DNA from: Helicobacter pylori
GTDB taxonomy: Bacteria; Campylobacterota; Campylobacteria; Campylobacterales; Helicobacteraceae
Length of the DNA stretch: 64,000 bases
NCBI RefSeq assembly: GCF_016755635.1
Contig: NZ_CP051500.1
Span: forward strand, 930,001-994,000
Direction of reading: 5' to 3'
Shown: in pieces, positions 16,550-24,579 of the stretch
Layout of the letters: each line of letters begins with the position of its first letter
How positions within the stretch are numbered: position 1 is the first letter of the stretch
Program-made: the position numbers and the translations under genes
The notes under the pieces: model-generated
What the model was told of the DNA's origin: nothing
Seen by the model: only the letters and a program-made list of their open reading frames with translations
Databases searched by the model: none

Positions 16550-18362
16550 ACGACACCTTATTAAACGCTTATAGCGGGATTAAGACCCACCAGTTTGGCA
16601 TTGACAGCCTTTCAAACAATATCGCCAATGTCAATACTTTAGGCTATCGCTCCAACGATCCGGAGTTTAAGACTTTATTTTCTTCGCATTTAGACGCTTT
16701 GAACGCCAAATCCGTTGTGGCTAATGACCGAAATTATGGCGTTACAGGCTCAGGCAATGTCCTTTCTAATAAAGACGGGGAATACATGCCAAGCGAGGGG
16801 GAATTCCACATGGCGTATCAAGGCAAGGGCTGGTTTGTGATAGGGCCCAATAAAAATGGGGAAATAACCATTAATAAAGACGGCTTTAGCAAAAAACAGG
16901 ATAATTTTCTCACGCGTGCCGGTAATTTCGCACGAGACGCTGACGGCTATTTAGTAACCCCTGAGGGCTATTATGTCTATGGCATTGATTTGAAAAAAAT
17001 CAAAGACGGCACGCTCAATTCCACCGCTAGAGATGAAGACATTGAAAAATTGCATGGCAACACCCTTTCGCCCTTACAAATCCCCCAAGATTTGACTTAC
17101 CAGCCCGTGCTTAGCACGAAAGTGGGTATTAGCGTGAATTTAAACCCTAAAGACCATTTAAAAGGCGTGCAAGATTTTTTCTTAAACGATAAGGGCGAGA
17201 TCATTAAAGAGCGTTTTTTAAACCAGGACATTAACGCTTTGGCGAATGACGATAACGAGCCCATAGACGCGATCACTAATCGTAAATTGAATGTGAGTAT
17301 CCAAAAAGAGAATGGCAAAAAAGAGGATTTTGTTTTCACTTATGGGGACGCTGAAAAAGGCGAAAACCAGTTCAAAACTTTAGGCGATTTGCAAAAACTC
17401 CTTAAAGAAAAAACCGGGTTAGACTTAAACCTCATCAAAAGCGAAAAAGACGCCAAAAGCCCCCCCTATTATTAGAGATCGCTAATCCTAGCCAAACGCC
17501 TATCACATTCAGCTTGAGTGGGGGCATTGCGGATAAATTGGGCTTGAAAGCGGACGGAATGGAATTAAAAAAAGGCATCAGCAGGGATTCAGTAGCGATT
17601 AAAATCCCTTATTACAGCACAGAAGTGGATATTTATGATAAAGCCGGGGATAAATACTTGCTCCAAAGCGAATATTACATGACCAATTCCAACGATCCCA
17701 CATCAAGCCCCACGAGTAAAAGGAAAAACCAAACTTGGGAAGTGAAAAGCTATATTGTGGATCCCAAAAACAAAACCCCTATCAATGATCCCACTTGGGA
17801 AATTGTCGGCTTTGATTCAGCCACGCACAAAATGAAATCCGCCCCCATGACTTTGGATTTTAAAGGCAATAAGCTCACCTATTCTTTGGATAAGAGCGAA
17901 AACCATGATTCTAGCGATTTGTCTTATCAAGACTCTAAACTCTTAGAAGCGAGTCAAGACGGCAAGCCTAGGGGCATTTTTAGAGACATGCGCATTGAAG
18001 AAAATGGCGTGATTTCTCTAGCCTTTAGTAACGGGGTGGTAGAGCCGGTCGCTCGCATCGGTATTTTGGCTTTCACTAACGATCAAGGCCTAAGGAAAAT
18101 CGGCGGTAACCTCTATGAAATGCAAGAAGGCACCATTAATGGCGAAAACAGACCCCTAAGCGGTAACCCCATTTTAGGGTGGGACGAAGAGGGCAAGCTC
18201 AAGTTTGGGAAAATCAGGCATAAATATTTAGAAACGAGCAATGTGAATGCCGGGAACGCCCTAACCAATCTCATTTTAATGCAAAGAGGCTATTCTATGA
18301 ACGCTAGAGCCTTTGGTGCGGGCGATGACATGATTAAAGAAGCCATTAGCTTGAAAAAATAA
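16546..18362 (+). pseudogene. flgE2: Second flagellar hook protein homologue FlgE2, off by a C7-tract frameshift
   Basis: Hook-type flagellar rod/hook protein with the N-terminal family motif AYSGIKTHQFGIDSLSNNIANVNTLGYR (about 7-34) and C-terminal NVNAGNALTNLILMQRGYSMNARAF. The frame starting at ATG 16546 stops at TAG 17473-17475 straight after a run of seven C (17460-17466). One extra C restores LLLEIANPSQTPITFSL and an uninterrupted 605-aa protein ending at 18362. H. pylori has another hook protein (HP0870) as main subunit; this homologue is less studied. Seven C is short but similar C tracts switch other H. pylori genes, so this may be a reversible off state, a fixed lesion or a base-calling error. 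Confidence 0.85.
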
Positions 18363-18413
18363 GGGGCTAAAATAAGGAGTGTGGTAGAATACCCTTTTTA
18401 ATAAGGATATTTA

Positions 18414-18995
18414 ATGATACCCACACAGCTTAATGAGATTGCAGAATTTTTAAAAATAAACCCCTATAATTTGTCTCAACCCTTACAGGATGGACGCTTA
18501 AATTCATCTGTCAATGAAGAAGAAATTTTAAATATCATTAAGGATTATTTTCCTATCCAACTGCCAAAAGCCAGAGAGTGGTGGGATTTTAGTTTTGAAG
18601 AAAATAAGATTTTTTATCCTGTTAATATTAAAACCACCACCACAAAAACCGCTGACAATCTTAATGGTAAATTAGGGATTTATTACGCGTTGTGCGGCTT
18701 ATTGCCGGAGTTTAATAACGAAATCGCATGGGAAAAATACTTTCAAAAACTGCATAAAGACTTAGGCAAAAACACCGATAGGGACTATTATTTTTTAATT
18801 ATCAACAAAAACGATCCTAAAGATATTTTTATCAATTCCTTAAAAGGCATTCAAACTCTTCAGCCCAATAACTTGCCCTTTCAATGCAAGTGGGATAACA
18901 ACAGAGAAATCGTTCAAAGAGACTTTGATGGAAGTAAAAATTTCATCTTAAGCGCTTTAGCTAAAAGTGTAACTCTAAGGGCTAATATTTATTAA
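18414..18995 (+). CDS. Putative type II restriction endonuclease (HP0909-like)
   Basis: A 193-aa protein directly upstream of an adenine methyltransferase and read on the same strand, the usual R-M layout (gap 21 nt to the likely methylase start). I see a possible PD-(D/E)XK-like core in WWDFSFEENKIFYPVNIKTTTTKTADN (about 55-81), where Asp and Lys flank a beta-hairpin, though the middle acidic residue is replaced by Asn in VNIK. The recognition site cannot be read from sequence. It has its own -10 (TAGAAT near 18386) and AAGGATATTTA before ATG 18414. Confidence 0.65.
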   Translation: MIPTQLNEIAEFLKINPYNLSQPLQDGRLNSSVNEEEILNIIKDYFPIQLPKAREWWDFSFEENKIFYPVNIKTTTTKTADNLNGKLGIYYALCGLLPEFNNEIAWEKYFQKLHKDLGKNTDRDYYFLIINKNDPKDIFINSLKGIQTLQPNNLPFQCKWDNNREIVQRDFDGSKNFILSALAKSVTLRANIY

Positions 18996-19016
18996 GAGAA
19001 GTTTTTGGAGAATTTT

Positions 19017-20150
19017 TTGAATAATTTAGACATTAAAACCTTAGGGCAGGTTTTCACCCCTAAAAAGATAGTGGATTTCATGCTCACTCTCAAACAAAAT
19101 CATGGGAGTGTTTTAGAGCCAAGCGCGGGCGATGGGAGTTTTTTAAAGTGCTTTAAAAAGGCTGTAGGGATTGAAATCGATCCTAAAATCTGCCCTAAAA
19201 ATGCCCTTTGCATGGACTTTTTTGACTACCCTTTAGAAAATCAATTTGACACCATTATCGGTAACCCGCCCTATGTCAAACACAAGGATATTGCACCAAG
19301 CACAAAAGAAAAACTCCATTACAGCCTTTTTGATGAAAGGAGTAATCTATACTTGTTTTTCATAGAAAAAGCGATCAAGCATTTAAAACCTAAAGGCGAA
19401 TTGATTTTCATCACCCCAAGGGATTTTTTAAAATCCACTTCTAGCGTGAAATTAAACGAATGGATTTACCAAGAAGGCACGATAACGCATTTTTTTGAAC
19501 TGGGCGATCAAAAGATTTTCCCAAACGCCATGCCTAATTGCGTGATTTTTCGTTTTTGTAAAGGCAATTTCAGTAGAATCACCAACGATTGTTTGCAATT
19601 CGTGTGCAAAAAAGGCATTTTATATTTCCTCAACCAATCTTACACGCAAAAATTAAGCGAGGTTTTTAAGGTTAAAGTGGGGGCAGTGAGCGGGTGCGAT
19701 AAGATTTTTAAAAATGAAAAATACGGGAATTTAGAATTTGTCACCTCAATCACGAAAAGAACCAATGTTTTAGAAAAAATGGTTTTTGTCAATAAGCCTA
19801 ATGATTATTTACTCCAGCATAAAGATAGCTTGATGCAAAGAAAGATCAAAAAATTCAATGAAGCCAACTGGTTTGAATGGGGTAGAATGCATCACATATC
19901 CCCTAAAAAACGCATTTATGTCAACACCAAAACGCGCCAAAAAAACCCTTTTTTCATCCACCAATGCCCTAATTATGACGGCTCTATTTTAGCGCTATTC
20001 CCTTATAACCAAAACTTGGATTTACAAAGCCTCTGCGATAAACTCAACGCTATCAACTGGCAAGAATTGGGCTTTGTGTGCGGCGGGCGTTTTTTGTTTT
20101 CGCAGCGCTCTTTAGAAAACGCCCTTTTGCCTAAAGACTTTTTAAACTAG
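19017..20150 (+). CDS. N6-adenine DNA methyltransferase, type II R-M (HP0910-like)
   Basis: Transfers methyl from S-adenosylmethionine to adenine N6, protecting the host from the adjacent endonuclease. It shows AdoMet motif I as VLEPSAGDGSFLKCF (about 30-44) and the catalytic NPPY motif in TIIGNPPYVKH (about 80-90), giving the order of gamma-class enzymes with a C-terminal target-recognition region. The start is a TTG; I prefer 19017 because GGAG lies 6 nt upstream, while an in-frame TTG at 19005 is possible. The 377-aa length is normal. The helicase gene follows 8 nt downstream. Confidence 0.85.
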   Translation: MNNLDIKTLGQVFTPKKIVDFMLTLKQNHGSVLEPSAGDGSFLKCFKKAVGIEIDPKICPKNALCMDFFDYPLENQFDTIIGNPPYVKHKDIAPSTKEKLHYSLFDERSNLYLFFIEKAIKHLKPKGELIFITPRDFLKSTSSVKLNEWIYQEGTITHFFELGDQKIFPNAMPNCVIFRFCKGNFSRITNDCLQFVCKKGILYFLNQSYTQKLSEVFKVKVGAVSGCDKIFKNEKYGNLEFVTSITKRTNVLEKMVFVNKPNDYLLQHKDSLMQRKIKKFNEANWFEWGRMHHISPKKRIYVNTKTRQKNPFFIHQCPNYDGSILALFPYNQNLDLQSLCDKLNAINWQELGFVCGGRFLFSQRSLENALLPKDFLN

Positions 20151-20158
20151 GATAAAAC

Positions 20159-22186
20159 TTGCTAGAAACCTTACAATTAAACCCTGAGCAACGAAAAGCG
20201 GCTTCGGCTTTGCAAGGGCATAATTTAATCATTGCGAGCGCTGGCACGGGAAAAACTTCTACCATTGTGGGGCGCATTTTACACCTGCTAGATAACGGCA
20301 TCAAGCCTGAAGAAATCTTGCTTTTGACTTTCACCAATAAAGCGAGTAATGAAATGATCGCTAGGGTGGCTAAATATTCCAAGTTAAGCTCCAAAATTGA
20401 AGCGGGCACTTTCCATGCGGTGGCGTATCGCTACTTAAAAGAGCATTACCCAAACTTAAGCCTGAAACAACCTAAGGAACTGAGAAAGCTTTTAGAAAGC
20501 ATTGTGGACACTAAAAACGCCATAGATGACGATAAAAAGCCCTACACTTCGCAGCATTTATACGCCCTCTATTCTCTTTACACTAACGCTCTAAAACAAG
20601 AAGATTTTAGCGCTTGGCTTTCTCATAAAAACCCTGAACACACGCCATACGCCGCCCTTTATGAAAACATTTTAGAAGAGTTTGAAAACACTAAAAAAAA
20701 GCATGATTATATTGACTATAACGACTTACTGCTGCTGTTTAAAAAGGCGATGCTAGAAAGACCCAGCCCCTATAAAGAAGTGCTTTGCGATGAATTTCAA
20801 GACACTAACCCCTTACAAGAATCCATTTTAGACGCCATCAACCCCCCTAGTTTGTTTTGCGTGGGCGATTACGATCAGAGCATTTACGCTTTTAATGGGG
20901 CGGATATTTCTATCATTTCTAATTTCACTCAAAAATACAAAAACGCCCAGGTTTTCACGCTCACCAAAAACTACCGCTCTTCTAAAGAGATTTTAGATCT
21001 CGCTAATCAAGTGATACAGCATAACGAGCGCATTTACCCTAAAAATTTAGAAGTGGTGAAATCAGGGAAATTCAATAAACCCACGCTTTTAAATTACAAC
21101 GACAATATCGCGCAATGCCAAGACATCGCTAAACGCATTGTGATGCGGAAGGATTTTAAAGAAGTGGCGGTGATTTTTAGGAATAACGCCAGTGCGGATC
21201 AATTAGAAGCCGCTTTAAGAGCCCACAATGTGCCAAGCAAAAGAAAAGGGAGCGCGAGCTTTTTTGAATCCAAAGAAGTGGCGTTAGCGTTAGATATTTG
21301 CGCGCTACTATTTAACCCTAAAGACATTATGGCAGCGATTCACATTTTAAGCTATATCAGCGATATTGGCTCTAACACCGCTAAAGACATTCATGAAGCC
21401 TTGATGCTTTTAGGCAATGGCGATCTCAAACTAGCCCTAACCCACCCAAGCAAAGAAGCTAAAATTTACACCAAGAAAAAAGAAATCACCTCCATGGGGC
21501 TTTTTGAAGAAATTTTTGCCCTAGAAAACAGCTCAAGGTTTAATAGCGTGATGGATAAGGCGTTTCATTCGCACCCGGTGTTGATGCATTCTAAAATCTC
21601 ACTCAATGGGGCTAAAATGCTCAGCGATTTTTTCATTCTTTATACCAAAGCCCCTATTCATTCCCCTAGCGCTTTAATCAAACACATTCTAGAAAGCGCG
21701 TTTTTTCAAACCTTTAAAACACGCCTTTTAAAAGAGCGATCCAAAAATAAGGACGGCTCTTATAACGAATTTAAAAAACTCCAAGCACAAAAACGCTTCA
21801 ATGAAAAAATGGACTTGCTGAGTTCTTTAGCGAAAAATTACCAAAATTTAGGGCGTTTTTTAAACGGCACTTTAATAGGCTCAAATGAAGCCACGCAAGG
21901 CTGTGGCGTGAATCTGTTGAGCGTGCATGCTTCTAAAGGCTTAGAATTTAAAGATGTTTATATTATAGATTTAATGGAGGGCCGTTTCCCTAACCATAAG
22001 CTCATGAATACCGGTGGAGGTATTGAAGAAGAGCGGCGGCTTTTTTATGTCGCTATCACAAGGGCTAAGGAAAATTTATGGCTTTCTTATGCGAAAAACG
22101 AATTGAGAGAAAACGCCAAACCTAAAGAGCATAAGCCTTCGGTGTTTTTGTATGAAGCGGGGCTTTTGAAACCCGATTTAAAATAA
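20159..22186 (+). CDS. rep: UvrD/Rep-family superfamily 1 DNA helicase
   Basis: ATP-driven 3'-5' DNA helicase. Motifs in order: Q-motif LNPEQRKAA (7-15), Walker A SAGTGKTS (about 28-35), Ia LLTFTNKASNEM, II DEFQDTNPLQ (about 213), III VGDYDQSIYAFNGA, IV LTKNYRSS, V LLSVHASKGLEFKDVYIID and VI RRLFYVAITRAKENLWLSYA (about 620-640). At 675 aa it matches Rep/UvrD/PcrA-type proteins. The start is TTG at 20159 with AGGA 7 nt upstream. It follows the R-M genes, though its own role is probably general replication or repair. The exact paralogue (rep or uvrD) is uncertain. Confidence 0.92.
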   Translation: MLETLQLNPEQRKAASALQGHNLIIASAGTGKTSTIVGRILHLLDNGIKPEEILLLTFTNKASNEMIARVAKYSKLSSKIEAGTFHAVAYRYLKEHYPNLSLKQPKELRKLLESIVDTKNAIDDDKKPYTSQHLYALYSLYTNALKQEDFSAWLSHKNPEHTPYAALYENILEEFENTKKKHDYIDYNDLLLLFKKAMLERPSPYKEVLCDEFQDTNPLQESILDAINPPSLFCVGDYDQSIYAFNGADISIISNFTQKYKNAQVFTLTKNYRSSKEILDLANQVIQHNERIYPKNLEVVKSGKFNKPTLLNYNDNIAQCQDIAKRIVMRKDFKEVAVIFRNNASADQLEAALRAHNVPSKRKGSASFFESKEVALALDICALLFNPKDIMAAIHILSYISDIGSNTAKDIHEALMLLGNGDLKLALTHPSKEAKIYTKKKEITSMGLFEEIFALENSSRFNSVMDKAFHSHPVLMHSKISLNGAKMLSDFFILYTKAPIHSPSALIKHILESAFFQTFKTRLLKERSKNKDGSYNEFKKLQAQKRFNEKMDLLSSLAKNYQNLGRFLNGTLIGSNEATQGCGVNLLSVHASKGLEFKDVYIIDLMEGRFPNHKLMNTGGGIEEERRLFYVAITRAKENLWLSYAKNELRENAKPKEHKPSVFLYEAGLLKPDLK

Positions 22187-22223
22187 AATTGGTTTTTGTA
22201 TTGTTTGTTTAAGCAAAAGATGA

Positions 22224-22229
22224 TATGAT
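22224..22229 (+). promoter_or_regulatory. Possible antisense promoter of micro-peptide module 1
   Basis: A plus-strand TATGAT box (22224-22229) would start an RNA near 22236 that runs antisense across the 22280-22339 peptide gene. It is weaker than the counterpart in module 2. Downstream, TAAGAG-CTAGGAA-CTCTTA (22250-22268) forms an inverted repeat that may end the peptide mRNA on the other strand. Confidence 0.35.
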
Positions 22230-22279
22230 TATAGCGATAGTTAAGCCCCTAAGAGCTAGGAACTCTTAAGAGCTTGTTT

Positions 22280-22339
22280 TTAATAAAGTGGCAGTGTTAA
22301 GATAACCACTAAAACTATCGCTACAAAAATGAATTTCAT
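22280..22339 (-). CDS. 19-aa hydrophobic micro-peptide, module 1 (type I toxin-like)
   Basis: Open frame from ATG 22339 to TAA 22282-22280 encoding MKFIFVAIVLVVILTLPLY: one Lys then a continuous hydrophobic helix. The ribosome site is a perfect AGGAGG 7 nt upstream, stronger than almost any other in the window. A minus-strand TATAAT at 22464-22459 predicts a start near 22452 and a leader of about 110 nt. The peptide is clearly related to the one at 22546-22602 (both MK... and ...PLY), and the leaders share GCTCCAAATT and CCACCCACT blocks. Small hydrophobic peptides with long leaders are typical of H. pylori Aap-type toxins. I cannot name the family with certainty. Confidence 0.65.
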   Translation of the reverse strand: MKFIFVAIVLVVILTLPLY

Positions 22340-22518
22340 GGTAGTGCCTCCTAACGGAGTGCCACCCACTGCAATCTCCCAACCCATTAGATCAGAAACT
22401 ACTAATTGCTCCAAATTCGCTTAACACTAGAATTACTACCATGTCATATCATTGGAGTATTATAATGGGATTTTTATGAGATGTAAGAAGAATACAAAAA
22501 AACGCTAGTAAGATTTTA

Positions 22519-22537
22519 ACTCTAGCTTGTGCTAGAG
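22519..22537 (-). terminator. Hairpin after micro-peptide module 2
   Basis: A perfect seven-pair inverted repeat CTCTAGC-ACAA-GCTAGAG lies just after the stop codon of the 18-aa peptide gene and is followed on the minus strand by TTAAAATCTT. It could end the peptide mRNA or stabilise its 3' end. Confidence 0.5.
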
Positions 22538-22545
22538 CCAAAATT

Positions 22546-22602
22546 TTAGTATAATGGTGTCGCTAGGACCATTAAAACTATGATTGCTAATAGTAATTTC
22601 AT
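22546..22602 (-). CDS. 18-aa hydrophobic micro-peptide, module 2 (type I toxin-like)
   Basis: Open frame from ATG 22602 to TAA 22548-22546 encoding MKLLLAIIVLMVLATPLY, a paralogue of the 19-aa peptide at 22280-22339. AAGGAG is 10 nt upstream. A minus-strand TATAAT at 22718-22713 gives an mRNA start near 22706 and a leader of about 104 nt. The plus-strand TATAAT at 22550-22555 inside the 3' end of the gene would produce an antisense RNA from about 22562. Convergent sense and antisense promoters around a one-helix hydrophobic peptide are the layout of H. pylori type I toxin-antitoxin loci such as aapA/isoA. Confidence 0.68.
   Translation of the reverse strand: MKLLLAIIVLMVLATPLY
22550..22555 (+). 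promoter_or_regulatory. Antisense-RNA -10 box within micro-peptide module 2
   Basis: A perfect TATAAT on the plus strand, overlapping the last codons of the minus-strand peptide gene. Transcription from about 22562 would yield an RNA complementary to the coding part and leader of the peptide mRNA, the expected antitoxin RNA. Confidence 0.55.
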
Positions 22603-22794
22603 AGTTGGTTATCTCCTTTCGGGGTAACCACCCACTATCACCCCAAACCCTAACATGCTCCAAATTTTCACAACAAAAGAGATAACTTAAAATGACTATT
22701 TGCGTTGGCGTGATTATAGTTTAAAAACCTAAAAATGCCAAAAAGCGTTTTTAAAACCCCAAAAATTTAAGGCTAATCCCCCCATGAAATCTTG

Positions 22795-22807
22795 TTTTTT
22801 TTTTTTT
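22795..22807. repeat. T13 homopolymer upstream of alpA
   Basis: Thirteen uninterrupted T about 200 bp before the alpA start. It may affect transcription of alpA by length variation, as poly-T/A tracts do for other adhesin genes, but no promoter can be fixed to it here. Confidence 0.8.
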
Positions 22808-23006
22808 GTAAAAAGCGCTCCAATTGTTGTAACTTTATTGCTTTATAAGGGGTCTTTAAGGGGATTTTTAAGGTTAGTTTAATTTTTCTTATGTGAAAAT
22901 ACTGTCAATTACATCTAACAATTTGTATTACTAAGCATTATTTACTGATGTAACTTAAATCCCAAATTTAACTCAATCAAGGAGCATCCCATTGATAAGG
23001 AAAATC

Positions 23007-24560
23007 ATGATGAAGAAAAATAGAACGCTGTTTCTTAGTCTAGCCCTTTGCGCTAGCATAAGTTATGCCGAAGATGATGGAGGGTTTTTCACCGTCGGTT
23101 ATCAGCTTGGGCAAGTCATGCAAGATGTCCAAAACCCAGGCGGCACTAAAAGAGACGAACTCGCAAGAGAGCTTAACGCTGATACAACGAACAACATTTT
23201 AAACAACAACACCGGAGGCAATGTCGCAGGGGCGTTGAGTAACGCTTTCTCCCAATACCTTTATTCGCTTTTAGGGGCGTATCCAGAGAAACTCAATGGT
23301 AACGATGTGTCTGCGAACGCTCTTTTAGGGGGTGCGGTAGGCAGTGGGACTTGCGCGGCTGCAGGGACGGCTGGTGGCAATTCTCTTAACACTCAAAGCG
23401 CTTGCACCGCTGCGGGCTATTACTGGCTCCCAAGCCTTTCTGATAGGGTTTTAAGCACGATCGGCAGCCAGACTAACTACGGCACGAACACCAATTTCCC
23501 CAACATGCAACAACAGCTCACCTACTTGAATGCGGCGAATGTGTTTTTTAATGCGATGAATAAAGCTTTAGAGACCAAAAATGGAACTAGTGGAGCTGGT
23601 AGTGCGACTGGTCAAAATGGTCAAACTTACTCTGCACCAGCTATTGCTTACCTTCAAGGCCAACAAAATATTCTCAATAACGCAGCTAACTTGCTCAAGC
23701 AAGATGAATTGCTTTTAGAAGCTTTCAACTCTGCCGTAGCCGCTAACATTGGGAATAAAGAATTCAATTCAGCCGTTTTTACAGGTTTGGTGCAAGGCAT
23801 TATTGATCAATCTCAATCGGTCTATAACGAACTCAGTAAAAACCCCATTAGCGGGAGCGCGTTTAATAGCGCTACAGATGGCAAACTAACTAACCAAGCT
23901 AACGCTGTGCAAGGGCGCGCTAATCAGCTCTCTAACGCTCTTTATAACGCGCAAGTAACTTTGGATAAAATCAATGCGCTCAACAATCAGGTTAGAAACA
24001 TGCCTTACTTGCCCCAATTCAGGGCCGGGAACAGCCGTGCGACGAATATTTTAAACGGGTTTTACACTAAAGTGGGCTATAAGCAATTCTTTGGGAAGAA
24101 AAGGAATATCGGTTTGCGCTATTATGGTTTCTTTTCTTATAACGGAGCGAGCGTGGGCTTTAGATCCACTCAAAATAATGTAGGGCTATACACTTATGGG
24201 GTGGGGACTGATGTGTTGTATAACATCTTTAGTCGCTCCTATCAAAACCGCTCTGTGGATATGGGCTTTTTTAGCGGTATCCAATTAGCCGGTGAGACCG
24301 TCCAATCCACGCTCAGAGATGACCCCAATGTGAAATTGCATGGGAAAGTCAATAACACGCACTTCCAGTTCCTCTTTGACTTCGGTATGCGGATGAACTT
24401 CGGTAAGTTGGACGGGAAATCCAACCGCCACAACCAGCACACGGTGGAATTTGGCGTAGTGGTGCCTACGATTTATAACACTTATTACAAATCAGCAGGG
24501 ACTACCGTGAAGTATTTCCGTCCTTATAGCGTTTATTGGTCTTATGGGTATTCATTCTAA
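23007..24560 (+). CDS. alpA: Outer membrane adhesin AlpA (HopC)
   Basis: Hop-family outer-membrane adhesin, needed with AlpB for attachment to gastric tissue and laminin. The 517-aa product has a signal peptide ending SYA, then EDDGGFFTVGYQLGQVMQDV, a central Ala/Asn-rich extracellular part with paired cysteines (GTCAAAG, SACTAAG), and a C-terminal barrel from about residue 345 (FYTKVGYKQFFGKKRNIGLRYYGFFSYNG) to the aromatic end SYGYSF. I chose ATG 23007 because AAGGA precedes it; an upstream TTG at 22992 would add five residues. AlpB begins 19 nt after the stop. Confidence 0.93.
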   Translation: MMKKNRTLFLSLALCASISYAEDDGGFFTVGYQLGQVMQDVQNPGGTKRDELARELNADTTNNILNNNTGGNVAGALSNAFSQYLYSLLGAYPEKLNGNDVSANALLGGAVGSGTCAAAGTAGGNSLNTQSACTAAGYYWLPSLSDRVLSTIGSQTNYGTNTNFPNMQQQLTYLNAANVFFNAMNKALETKNGTSGAGSATGQNGQTYSAPAIAYLQGQQNILNNAANLLKQDELLLEAFNSAVAANIGNKEFNSAVFTGLVQGIIDQSQSVYNELSKNPISGSAFNSATDGKLTNQANAVQGRANQLSNALYNAQVTLDKINALNNQVRNMPYLPQFRAGNSRATNILNGFYTKVGYKQFFGKKRNIGLRYYGFFSYNGASVGFRSTQNNVGLYTYGVGTDVLYNIFSRSYQNRSVDMGFFSGIQLAGETVQSTLRDDPNVKLHGKVNNTHFQFLFDFGMRMNFGKLDGKSNRHNQHTVEFGVVVPTIYNTYYKSAGTTVKYFRPYSVYWSYGYSF

Positions 24561-24579
24561 GAAAGGGGGGATCAGACAA

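Noticed and set aside
16200..16574. Open frames in several readings over the flgD repeat
   Set aside because: The 15-bp repeat lacks stops in most frames, so each reading is just a repeated pentapeptide.
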